Shown here in pieces: positions 10,307 through 20,160 of a stretch of 64,000 nt of DNA. The stretch is from the NCBI GenBank assembly GCA_022496805.1, contig CM040089.1, positions 250,501 through 314,500 on the forward strand. Reading direction: 5' to 3'. The DNA is from Pohlia nutans. Taxonomy: Eukaryota; Streptophyta; Bryopsida; Bryales; Mniaceae. Position 1 is the stretch's first letter; each line of letters opens with the position of its first letter. The translations under genes were made by a program, and so were the position numbers. The notes beneath the pieces are model-generated. The model worked only from the letters and a program-made list of their open reading frames with translations, made no database searches and was not told the DNA's origin.

Positions 10307-10351
10307 AAAAAATACGTTGAGGCCGATGGTCAGCAGCTTATCCGTGTCCAT
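10307..10351 (-). CDS. likely first coding exon of the minus-strand DUF7869-like gene
   Basis: ATG at 10351 opens 15 codons (MDTDKLLTIGLNVFF) that end at a strong donor GTGAGTC (10306-10301). Upstream is a GC-richer leader with a telo-box-like AGGGTTTTC, typical of plant 5' regions. The link to the 8-kb exons is inferred from strand, order and the lack of another gene. Confidence 0.35.
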
Positions 10352-10950
10352 CTCAGTGCACAATCAATGGACGTTTCCATGAAATGCAGCAACCGCAACT
10401 CCGCCAAAAAACAAACTCGAGCTTCCGATGGCAACACAAACCAGGACCCTCAGTCTGTGCGTGCAATTATTCTACAATCTGCAATGGATCTGGACTAGGA
10501 CAAAAACTAAAAGAGGCAATGACAAATTTCATCAACAACAGGAGCAGCCCGGCGAGATTGACAGCGGATCGAAAACCCTATACCGCAGAAAAGCGACGAT
10601 GTGGGTGCATACCAGGGTTTTTTGTGCGATGGCCGTGAATCGCTTGCCGCTTGCTCCAGCACCTCCGTGCGCGCCGTAATGAGGCACCAAAGAGAATGTG
10701 ACCAAGAGTGACGGACAGAACCAGAGACTCAGCCCTAGGCACTGGATGAACGCATACAGGCGGTTTAGGATTGGCGGCTGGATGAAACTGTGAACCATTG
10801 AATTCGCTTTTGGGGGGTCGTGCTGAAACTGAACTTTTGGCCACGTTTCCTCGATGGGTGGGGTCAGGTAACTCAGGTTTACCAACCTTTACCAACCTTT
10901 TGGCTTGGGTGGGGGGCACATTTGGAAATTCCACAATTTTGCTTTCGCAT
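10352..10950 (-). promoter_or_regulatory. probable 5' leader and promoter of the minus-strand gene
   Basis: This is a GC-richer island between AT-rich flanks. Read on the minus strand it contains CGGTATAGGGTTTTCGATCC, with a telo-box-like core common in land-plant leaders, and ends at the small first exon. Open frames on both strands here are not convincing. Confidence 0.35.
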
Positions 10951-13640
10951 CGAGTTGCAACTTTATTTATTTACATTATAGTTTACTATCGCCATATTAA
11001 TATTTTTAAATTAGTTTTGCAAGGGTTTCTTTTGAATTTCAATTAAAATTCCAAAATTAACACGATTGTTTTTTCAATATTGTAATGAAATTGGAATAAC
11101 ATACAGTACAAGATGGTATGGTGTCCATTATTTGATTCTAATTATTATGGAAAATCATGTTTAAGGCCTCACTTTTTGCACTAAGTTTGAAACATTACAT
11201 AAACCACTTTTGTACTTTAGCGCGTCAAATGGTTAATTAGGTGTTACAGTTGAGTTATGGGTGAATTGTTCGACCGTTGAAATTAGAGAATATTAGACGT
11301 TGTATGAAGATTTCACACCATCAAGAAATTTCAAAAATTTAGTGTTCTAAATACAAAGGGTTTCTCAAGGGTGGTCATTTGACATGCGTTTCATAATTTA
11401 TTCCCTTTCATTTTTAATATGCGTGTAACCATAACCGTTACATACCTTAAATATAATTTTTCCTATTCCAATTGTCAAAAATATATTTATACAAAACTTT
11501 CAATATGATTGGACGATATTTTAAACATTCATAAATTTTATCATGCCCACTAATTCACAACAAAATTATAGCACATATATAATTATCGTAGAAAAAACTA
11601 CATAAAAACATGATGAAAATGAATGATCAAATGGAGAACCCATCACGTGTGACTACTGTCGCCGACCCCTAAAACAATGGTTAGTGACGTTAGTGACACT
11701 TGATTTTAAATTCAATGTCATGTGTGAAGAATACCATTAACTATTTTTAGAGATAGTGGCATTAGTTATGCGTGATGTTTACTATAAAGTAAAATGCTTA
11801 GACATTGCCTTTGTAAAATGTAAAGTCACCTTCTATTTTAATAAGATACTGTGAATTTTGCTATACCTTACTTTTATTTGTGCACCTCAAATAGTTTAAA
11901 GAGCATGACAGCGCTTGGTTGATTATCATTATTAAGCAAGCTAGGGTATAAACTTATAAAAAACGTATTTGGCCGTTAAGAAAGACGGCTCACCTAGTTT
12001 TCCATGAGATTGAAGACCATCAAGCTCTAACACACCTAATAATAAATTGAGTTTAAATACATCTTATAACTCCTACATGTATTATAAAATGCAAATAAGA
12101 GGGATCTTTTGAACTTAATGCATGGATGAAAGTTGTACGTACATCGTATGTGTTGTATATGTAAGTATTGAACATCTTACTAAATGCCATCCATGCAAGG
12201 GAGTTCTTTGAAAACCTAAACCCGTATACCCGGTACCCTAATCCAAATTTCATCCATACTGTCTCATCCGACATGTGGTTTTTGTATTGTGATTTGTTTA
12301 CTGAATTGTTTATGGAAAATTAGCTTTATGTACATGAGTCCACGTTAAAAAAAGAAACATTACAACCGCTAATTGTCGTATTTCTTTTCTACACTTTATG
12401 GCACAATTTGTAAATTCTAACATGGCAACTTTGGTTGCTCATGCTCATGGATGTCAAACTTCCAACCGTTTAGTACCGAGGGCTCCATAGATGGATGCAC
12501 TGGTCTTTACTACTTCTTTCCAACACGACGTACACTACAAGATATAGAATGTATTAAAATAGAAGGTAATTGTATAAGACGTCTGTGAATTGTATAATGC
12601 ACTTCGAAACATGCAAATCAACCAAAGGGTGTGGAACTTGAAATTTAAAAGGATCTTGGTTACATTTTATCGAGACTTTTATGACTGAAAGTGACTTGGC
12701 TCTATACAAAGTATAGAGTGTATAGTTTTCATAAATTGCCATCTAATTTATACGATTCAGATACAAAATTTGTTTAAAACTCCTCATTGATAGGTTTTAT
12801 ACCCGCCTTGGAATAATTGCATAGGTAATCTGTTGAGCCCAATTCTATAAGTGAGCTACATTTGAATTAAATCTAATCTATATATACATTATTGGACGAT
12901 GTCATAACATTGTCCATTCCAATGCTCAAAATGAACATCTCTTTCAACAAAGCCAACAAAACTAAAAGCATGTGAAGCAATGGCATGATAGATATCGTTT
13001 CCTAAATGAAAGGATCTAAGTATGCCTAAGTCCATACATGCTCTAAGTCTCAACATGAGTGTCGGATGAGAAAACGTGGATGAAATTTGTACATCGTCTA
13101 GAAATTGTACATTGTCTAGAATTCTGTATCATTTTCATCCACAATCTTGAAATACTTGAACCACGCCAGCAGGGTTTAGAGTATATGGCTAACAATAGTA
13201 AAGTAATTTTCATCAGACCATATTTAGGGAAAATCAATGACAGAATTTTCTTTGTATGGAATTTTTTGAAAACAGATGAAATGGATATAAGTATCTGGAC
13301 ACTCCACTCACGCACCTGCAGTATTTGAGGGTTCAGGGTATTAATTGAGGGATTTTATAAACAATTATACACTAGTTTTTAGAACAATATTTTGGATTTT
13401 ATAAACAAAGGCAAGTTATAGATTTAGGGTTTTAGGTAATGAAGGTGAACACTCATTTCCACCGGATGTGAAAATCTAATGATTGAACATGTTGGATTCA
13501 TGATTTTCCAATTCATTATGAATCTTGTCTCCTAAATCATAGGGGCGGCTTATTTCATGATGTCATATTTCATGACGGCTTATTTCATGATGTCTTGTAA
13601 TTTATGATGTCTTGAAATTCACGAGGTCTCATGATGTTTC
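10951..13640. other. AT-rich central spacer of the giant element
   Basis: No gene is visible. The part at about 10975-11215 resembles 27650-27870 outside the element (shared ATGAAATTGGAATAACATRC), so a dispersed repeat lies in both. Segments near 12060-12273 and 13057-13330 are diverged copies of one another in opposite orientation (shared TGTCGGATGAGA). Confidence 0.55.
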
Positions 13641-13649
13641 ATGAGTATA

Positions 13650-13684
13650 TAAGCATATATATATACATATATATATATATATAT
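13650..13684. repeat. TA-rich microsatellite
   Basis: A run of (TA)n with a few interruptions sits directly before the 60-bp minisatellite. Confidence 0.8.
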
Positions 13685-14640
13685 TTTAATGATGTGTTTT
13701 TGAGATTACGTGAGTATAGAATCAATCCTTTTTTAATATTCAATGGTGAGTTTTTGAGATTCCGTAAGTATAGAATCAATCCTTCTTTTTATTTTCTATT
13801 CATGGGTGTGTTTTTTAAATTACATAAGTATAGAATCAATCCTTTTTTTAATTTTTTCTATTCATGGGTGTGTTTTTGAGACTTCGTAAGTATAGAATCA
13901 ATCCTTTTTTTATATTTTCTATTCATGGGTGTGTTTTTGAGATTACGTAAGTATAGAATCAATCCTTTTTTTTATTTTCTATTCATGGGTGTGTTTTTGA
14001 GATTACGTGAGTATAGAATCAATCCTTTTTTATATTTTCTATTCATGGGTGAGTTTTTGAGATTACGTAAGTATAGATTCAATTCCTTTTTAATATTCAT
14101 GGGTGTGTTTTTTAAATTACATAAGTATAGAATCAATCCTTTTTTTAATTTTTTCTATTCATGGGTGTGTTTTTGAGACTTTGTAAGTATAGAATCAATC
14201 CTTTTTTTATATTTTCTATTCATGGGTGTGTTTTTGAGATTATGTAAGTATAGAATCAATCCTTTTTTATATTTTCTATTCATGGGTGTGTTTTTGAGAT
14301 TACGTAAGTATAGAATCAATCCTTTTTTATATTTTCTATTCATGGGTGTGTTTTTGAGATTACGTAAGTATAGATTCAATCCCTTTTTAATATTCATGGG
14401 TGTATTTTTTAAATTACATAAGTATAGAATGAATCCTTTTTTTTATTTTTTCTATTCATGGGTGTGTTTGTGAGACTACGTAAGTATAGAATCAATCCTT
14501 TTTTAATATTCAATGGTGAGTTTTTGAGATTACATAAGTATAGAATCAATCCTTTTTTAATATTCATGGGTGTGTATTTTAAATTACATAAGTATAGAAT
14601 CAATCCTTTTTTTTATTTTTTCTATTCATGGGTGTGTACG
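13685..14640. repeat. 60-bp minisatellite, about 16 copies
   Basis: The unit runs roughly ATGGGTGTGTTTTTGAGATT, then ACGTAAGTATAGAATCAATC, then CTTTTTTATATTTTCTATTC. Several neighbouring units are exactly 60 bp, others 50-65. Because 60 is a multiple of three, open frames run through it on both strands (plus strand MGVFLRLRKYRINPF; minus strand NLKNTPMNRKYKKGLILYL). These are not evidence of genes. Confidence 0.92.
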
Positions 14641-14759
14641 ATGATGGAAAAATTTAGTGACGATGATGAACTCACGATGATGGAAAAATTTAGTGACTTT
14701 AATCATGCTATTAATAATGACATTAATGGATGGTGGCTAATGTGAATCAGTCTTTGATG

Positions 14760-15932
14760 ACTTTAATGACGATGACGACCTCGGGCAGCCCGGCCAAAAT
14801 TTTGGCCCTGCCCGTCGCCCCTCCCTGCCCGTCGCCCCTCCTAGCCCTCATTCCATTCTGTCGAAGCTGTGCGTAGGAGATTCGCAGTGCTTGGGGTCAG
14901 GTTTAGGGTGTAGAATTGTGCAATTGGGACAAGGACGATGGACACTGGACGTGCTTGTGGAGACACTGGAGCGCGGAGTTCGTGGTGAAGCGCGGAGACA
15001 CTGGAGCGCGGTGTGTTCGTGAGTCCTGAGCGCGGTGTTGTTGAATCCTGTGCGGGTGTTGTTGAATCATCGGGTGTTATACACTGAGCGCGGTGTGTTC
15101 GTGAATCTTGTGCGAGTGTTGTTGAATCATCGGGCGTTCGTGAATCTTGGTGCAGCTAGGGTTTTCGTGAATCCTGTGCGGGTGTTCGTGTCCCTTCTTC
15201 GGCTGAATCAGGTCAGAGTCGTGATTATCCGCAGTAGATATATGTTTCCTTGCTGCACAGTTTGGATTGCAATATCCAGCTAGGGTTTATGCACTTTTGG
15301 TTCCGGTACAACTAGAGTAGTCACGGGGTTTTTTTTGCTCCTCTGAGATCAAGAGGTCTGTTTTTGAATCTTCAATTACTCTACTCCACAGCTGCAAAGT
15401 TTTGGACCAGGTGCAGCTAGGGTTTACGCACTTGCAGCCGAGGTACGACTAGAGTTCACACCGGGATTATTTTTGCTCCTCTGAGATCAAGAGGTATGTT
15501 GTTTCTTCTCCATTATTTGGTTCAAGCGCTACACTGAAAGAACTTTAATTTGCTTTACTGAAAAAACATAAGCCATCTAGAAATTGCGTGTAGTGAACTC
15601 GCGGTGTGAGCGGATCAGCAGCGTCGGTGGTCGTTCAGCTTGAATGTGTTAATCTTTTACATATGGTAGTATATCTTTCCAACTTATATTTGCATTAAAT
15701 AGGAGAGCATGTACACGAAACCGTATAGCTCGAGTATAGCATTCAGTGGAAATGTACGTACGGGAGGGCTAAAATTCTGGTTGCCAGTGGTCAATTGATT
15801 ACTGGAATGGTGGTTGAATTACAGTAGGAAAGCTCTGGCTTTGAAGCCTTAGCATTCAGAATGCAGTTTGACAACCACTCGTCAAATGCAGTAGCCTGTC
15901 TCATGAGTCCCGCACATTAAGATCTGCAGGTC
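14760..15932 (+). promoter_or_regulatory. promoter and 5' leader of the ParB-like gene, with internal duplications
   Basis: GC-rich short repeats of GTGTTCGTGAATC and GAGCGCGG units occupy 14.93-15.2 kb. Then a leader segment of about 85 bp occurs twice (15279-15365 and 15413-15498): both start CAGCTAGGGTTT and end CTCTGAGATCAAGAGGT, where the GGTMTGTT could be a splice donor. AGGGTTT (telo-box) is typical of land-plant leaders. A palindrome copy lies at 15784. The first coding ATG is at 15933, just after CTGCAGGTC. Confidence 0.5.
15784..15805. repeat. 22-bp palindrome, copy 6 (leader)
   Basis: The halves are CCAGTGGTCAA and TTGATTACTGG. It lies about 130 bp upstream of the ATG at 15933. 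Confidence 0.85.
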
Positions 15933-17597
15933 ATGGGGAAAAACACAACGGACCTTGTGGCTCATGTCCCGTATGCTGGACAACTGAAGAAAGTGTTCGA
16001 GCCCATCTTGGATGCCAACATGCGAGGTGAGACCAATGGAGGAAAGAGATATTGGCCAAAGCGAAGCCTCACCGCACCTCGCCAATGGTTCGTCGAAGTT
16101 GTGAAGCAGACACACCCCCTCAAGTTTGGTCTCAGGGTGCATGTGAATGGTGTGATCGCTCCATCCACTGTTCCTGCTTTTTGGTGCGTGGCCAACCTCG
16201 CAGTCACCGACGTCAAGCACTTCCACCCATACGTGATTCTATGGGTTGCAAACAACTCCGGGATGGTGGCAAATCTATATTTCACGGAAGGAGAGGATTT
16301 GTTCCAAGCCAGACCGTTCACAACCAGCCTTACTGAGCATGAAGGAGACCTTAAGGTGGAAGGAGATGACACCCTTCTCACTCCTATTCTTACTCCTAAG
16401 GCTATTGCATACCTGAACTCGGAAGACAATCATCAGTTGACTAGGGTGCTGATGGCCGTGCTGCGAACTCTGAATAAGGTGAATAAGGTCACACTACAGC
16501 AAAACCCTACTGAAGGGGTACAAGAGAAAACCCGCTCCAAGAAACGGCCACAGCCCGCTCCAGTGTCTTGTAGTCCTGCCCCTAGCCGTGCCATATCAAA
16601 GAAGGGCAAACAAGGAAGTGCAAGAGGCAAGGAAGTGCAAGAGGCACAGACCGAGGTAGTGGAGTTAGATTCACCCGAACATGCGATGGTGGTCGGTTTG
16701 GAGGGTGAGGAACAGCATGAAGTCGGCCAGGGTGACGATAGCCCCGAAATAATTGGCTCCGTCGCCGGCAGTCAATTGCCCACTGGCAACGTCGAGGGAG
16801 ACATAGTTGCAGGATCACCTGGACCAGCAAAACGCTGGCGAAAGCAGATGTCCACAGTGAGGTTCTCTAGTATCCTAGTTCCGAACGATGCAGGAACGAT
16901 ACCAGCCGAGAACACGGAGAGGGAAGGAAACGCATCGGCCACACCTGGTGCACCCAGCCCACTCAAGAGACGAAAGACGGAACGGCGGTATCAGCACCTG
17001 GTAAAGTCGGCTGAGGGGAAGGACATAGACTACGACGACTGTCGAGAAGAGCTCAAGCAATTCAAGATCAGAAGTGCGCCAATGTACATATGGGGGCAAG
17101 ACTTCACGAAAGAGATCGACGTGGATCAGATGATCAATGCACCAATAGAATTCAAGTACCGCCCATTCCACGAATCACTTGCCAAGAGTCTGCTGGAGAT
17201 TTACCTGACTGGGATACACCCGCCCAAGCAGACCTTGACTCTCATGCCCAAGGTAGACAGAGAGCCATTCTACTTTGAGAATATAAAAAATGGAGAGTTT
17301 TACATTATCAATGGGCAACATTCTGTGGCGGCTGCAAAGAAACTGTTGGCACTTGAAGAAGTGGATCCCGAGCGCAAGGAGAAGTTCAGGACCTGGCAGT
17401 GTGACTTCGTGTGGACCGAGGATAAGATGTTGTTGTCGAAGCTGTCACGGCGCACAAATAACACAAATCAACACAAGTGGGATTCGCCAGAGTATCTTCT
17501 GCACGTGCAGTATTGCCGAGATCTGTGGATCAATTATGGGAGACCGGATCTAAAGAACCCCGACAAACCAAGGTCTCAGGAATGGAAGATCTGCAAG
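15933..17597 (+). CDS. element-encoded protein with ParB/sulfiredoxin-like motif, exon 1
   Basis: ATG at 15933; 555 codons to a donor at 17598 (TGCAAG before GTGCGC), in phase 0. Residues 1-190 form an unrecognised globular domain rich in aromatic residues (RYWPKRSLTAPRQWFVEVV; HFHPYVILWVANN). Residues 190-360 are low-complexity, basic and acidic, with nuclear-signal-like KKGKQG and LKRRKTERR. Residues 370-550 carry the recognisable part: FHESLAKSLLEIYLTGIHPP, then GEFYIINGQHSVAAAKKLL near residue 455, then a W-rich segment. This order resembles ParB/Srx-fold and DGQHR-type domains (choose site, then G-H-R motif), but the usual Arg is Ser here. Nuclease, NTPase or DNA binding cannot be claimed from sequence alone. 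Palindrome copy 7 is part of this exon (SQLPTGN). Confidence 0.65.
16765..16786. repeat. 22-bp palindrome, copy 7 (in exon 1)
   Basis: The halves are CCGGCAGTCAA and TTGCCCACTGG, with the left arm slightly changed. It is translated as GSQLPTG. Confidence 0.8.
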
Positions 17598-17667
17598 GTG
17601 CGCGGGCATGGATTGTACATTTGTATACTGACTTTCTGCCGTTTGTTCATGTCAAATTTGCATTCAG
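17598..17667 (+). other. 70-bp intron of the ParB-like gene
   Basis: It is bounded by GTGCGC and TTGCATTCAG. Both flanking exons are in phase 0 and the joint reads WKICK then IASQLNQWS. An alternative is that it is retained, but it would add a poor sequence and a stop. Confidence 0.6.
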
Positions 17668-17684
17668 ATTGCATCTCAGTTGAA

Positions 17685-17706
17685 CCAGTGGTCAATTGAC
17701 TACTGG
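17685..17706. repeat. 22-bp palindrome, copy 8 (in exon 2)
   Basis: The halves are CCAGTGGTCAA and TTGACTACTGG. It is translated as QWSIDYW, a different frame from copies 7 and 10-12. Confidence 0.85.
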
Positions 17707-18080
17707 CACGATGGCGTCTTGCAGAATTTTCAAGAGAAAGCAGTGGAGACTTTAAACGCTATGACTCCCAATCATGCCAACAAGACCTCCAAGGAGTACC
17801 AGGGTGAGTTCTTGATCATTTGTGGATCGGATAACTTGTACAGGGGCATCCACAACGCATTTCAGTGGTACGAGACAGGCGACCTCGTGAACCCCGACAC
17901 TGGGAATAAAATGAAGGACGACTGCAAGGAGAAGTGGGTCATAAGACTCACGAAGGCATTCGCGTTCAAGTGTCTGCGTGGCTTAGGAGTGCCAACACTC
18001 CTGGAGCTGGTGCAGAAAATTACCGCTGGCTTGACAGCCGAAAGGGAGCTGGATAAGGAGTCCAACGAAGTTCCCAAGGT

Positions 18081-18511
18081 GTATCTGGGCCCGGGGAGGT
18101 CACTCCATTGTCAAGTTGAAAACCACGTGCGAACAAAATAAATCTAAGTTTTCTAAGTTGCATCACTAAAATGGGTCAAAATTTTATCAATTTTTTTTCA
18201 TGAGTAGATATACTCAGTATCTATTACACCCTAAAAAAAAGATAACCAAATTTGATGATCTTTCTTTTTTTATAAAACATACCGTTTCTAACTAGAATGA
18301 CGTAGAAATGAACTAAAACAATTACTAAAAAAAATGAAGATGACTACAAATTTCAAAAAAATATACAAAAGATGTTATCAATGGTTATGTATATGTAGAA
18401 AAAATATCATAATTTTTAAAATTATTTATGGCATATAATATAGGGGTAGCAAACTTTGTTCGCAGGTGGTGTTCAACTTGACAATGCAGTGACCTCCCCG
18501 TGGTATCTGGG
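18081..18511. mobile_element. Mutator-type MITE with 9-bp target duplication (GTATCTGGG)
   Basis: The element proper is 18090-18502 (413 bp). Its terminal inverted repeats are about 45 bp: the left starts CCCGGGGAGGTCACTCC and the right, inverted, starts CACGGGGAGGTCACTGC, with both continuing through a shared TTGTCAAGTTGAA. GTATCTGGG is at 18081-18089 and 18503-18511. Nine base pairs is the MULE signature. The interior is AT-rich and has no ORF. Confidence 0.88.
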
Positions 18512-18583
18512 GAGTACTCGGCCCAGAAGCAAACACTGCTGTAGTTTGAAGGATTGGACGGATAGGAAGAAGGTGAAGAATTC

Positions 18584-18997
18584 TGTTAACCGTAAATTAG
18601 GAGCTACCGGTAAGGCCTACCGGTCTGAGTTTTTACCCCGGTAATTTTCCAAGTTACCCCAGCAGGTAGATCTAGGAAATATTTTTTTACCGATCTGACC
18701 TAACTGTCAGATCTGGTTGTACTGATATAAAAGCAATAGAGCCAAACCCATTGGCACGACTCATTTCTTCCAAGATACTTATCTGTCTTATCAAAATTCC
18801 TTCTCCTCCCTGTCTACCGATCAGTTAGATGTTTATGTCCTTCACTATCTGATTCTTTCGTAGCATTCCTGGCTTATGACCTTCTAAGTTACTATCAAGT
18901 GGTTTTACCTTAGACTGTAGTCTCATTCTTTCTTTCGGTAGCTGATATACCTTCCGGTATTGATTATCGAGTAGTTCTTTACTAGGAGGAGCTACTA
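18584..18997 (+). mobile_element. solo LTR (414 bp) with TSD AATTC
   Basis: It starts TGTTAACCG and ends GGAGGAGCTACTA (TG...TA, one base from the canonical CA). AATTC occurs at 18579-18583 and 18998-19002. It contains a TATA-like GATATAAAAGC near 18725 and matches both pieces of the split LTR at 3742-3849 and 24349-24646. No internal retroelement sequence remains, so it arose by LTR-LTR recombination or is a terminal-repeat-only derivative. Confidence 0.85.
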
Positions 18998-19375
18998 AAT
19001 TCCGTTATTCGGTGGCTGAATAAGAAGTCGCCCGAGAGACTATGGGTCAACGACGACGTAAATCGAGCGGCATGGGTCGAATTCAAACGCAAGCATGGGT
19101 TCAACTCAGCCCATATGGACGAGCTCATTAGGCGGGCAACAAAATTGTTCTTGTTGAAGTCCTTGAAAGTAAGCGACACTCCTAGAAGAGAACATGAGCC
19201 CCCCTCGGATGCATTCTTGGCGGAGATGGAGAGAATACTGGAAAAGGAGTATGTGTTGAAGTCCAACATAACTCCGGTACTGAGCAAGGTCCTGGCAGAC
19301 GGGACACTCTCAAGATTTGGGAAATTTCCAATCGGTGCTCTTAGACCCGGTGCCACAGTGAATGTCACTGACCCT

Positions 19376-19891
19376 TCATCATGGTGCAATCGACCGATGG
19401 CTGGAGCGCGACGATGTGGGTGTTGATCGTAGCTACGAGTCGATTCTTCCTAAGATGCTGCAACAGAGCCGCTATGGCAGATGGCCAGCGCATTGGCTGG
19501 TCATTTGCCATTGCACGAATGAGAATGAGACCCTTAAGGCGGTGAGTGGGCAATTGAAAGGGTATGAGCATATGCACAGCCGATACGTGCCAGCGTCAGC
19601 AGAGACGTATTTCTTCTCCCCCGGATCTTGAAAAAAGGCAACGGTGTGAGCATCTTGTAGTTCTGGAATCCCGAGGTGGCAAACGCAATAAATTGGAAGA
19701 AGGAAATTTGTTCTTCGGAGTCGACAAAGCGGGTGGGATCTGTAAGGGAGGTGGACATGCATGAAGACGAACTTAGGATGGAGGTGTACATGCAATTCAT
19801 TATGCTACTTCCACACATTGACCACGAGAGCAAAAACCCACGAATGGTGCTATGCGTGGCCGCCGGGCTGAAGTGCATGATTGCAGCCATG
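19376..19891 (+). pseudogene. ParB-like gene, continuation after a frameshift
   Basis: The frame from about 19376 reads HHGAIDRWLERDDVGVD, then SRYGRWPAHWLVICHCTNE, to about 19630. Coding then shifts again to the frame of 19676-19891 (ANAINWKKEICSSE; LRMEVYMQFIMLLPHIDHES). The text between (19631-19665) may be a lesion or a tiny intron. The donor is at 19892 (GCCATG before GTACGC). No family is recognised. Confidence 0.5.
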
Positions 19892-20004
19892 GTACGCTCG
19901 TTTGCTTGTGCCAGTAGTCAATTGACCACTGGCATCGTCTACTGTTATCTGACACTACATCTCACCATTGTTGACAATTGCTAACCTAATCAGTCGTTGT
20001 GCAG
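19892..20004 (+). other. intron containing a palindrome copy
   Basis: A 113-bp segment runs from GTACGC to TTGTGCAG. Palindrome copy 9 lies 19 bp inside the donor. The next exon opens with a stop (TAA near 20017), and another stop, TGA at 20158, lies before the long frame, so this copy of the gene is damaged here. Confidence 0.45.
19911..19932. repeat. 22-bp palindrome, copy 9 (intron)
   Basis: The halves are CCAGTAGTCAA and TTGACCACTGG. Confidence 0.85.
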
Positions 20005-20160
20005 ATGTTTGATCTCTAACCCGTTGCTGTGGGTACGGCGGAGGATAACTTCCAAATCATGGTCAGCAGCCACCAACTCGGCTGCAAACTTCAGAAGTTC
20101 GAGCACGTCTACGAGACGTCTATAGACACATTGGATGAGCCACAGAAAGACGGCACGTGA

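Larger units (their letters stand above)
17668..19426 (+). pseudogene. ParB-like gene, exon 2, interrupted by a MITE and a solo LTR
   Basis: The exon starts at 17668 and reads through to 18089, where a MITE (18090-18502) enters. It resumes at 18512 after the repeated GTATCTGGG, runs to 18583, is interrupted by a solo LTR (18584-18997), and resumes at 19003. All three segments share one codon phase after the duplications are collapsed, giving about 300 codons without a stop (for example HANKTSKEYQGEFLIICGSD; ALRPGATVNVTDPS). The domain around 17760-18060 looks globular and has FLIICGSDNLYRG. No known family is recognised. The frame is lost near 19370-19400, where a one-base shift moves coding to the frame of 19376-19631. 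Confidence 0.65.

Noticed and set aside
10384..10934. Overlapping open frames of 80-118 codons on both strands
   Set aside because: Several frames are open at once in a GC-richer leader; none looks like protein.
13685..14640. Possible CRISPR-like array or repeat-protein gene
   Set aside because: There are no unique spacers; the whole unit repeats in tandem with drift. Open frames exist on both strands because the unit is 60 bp.
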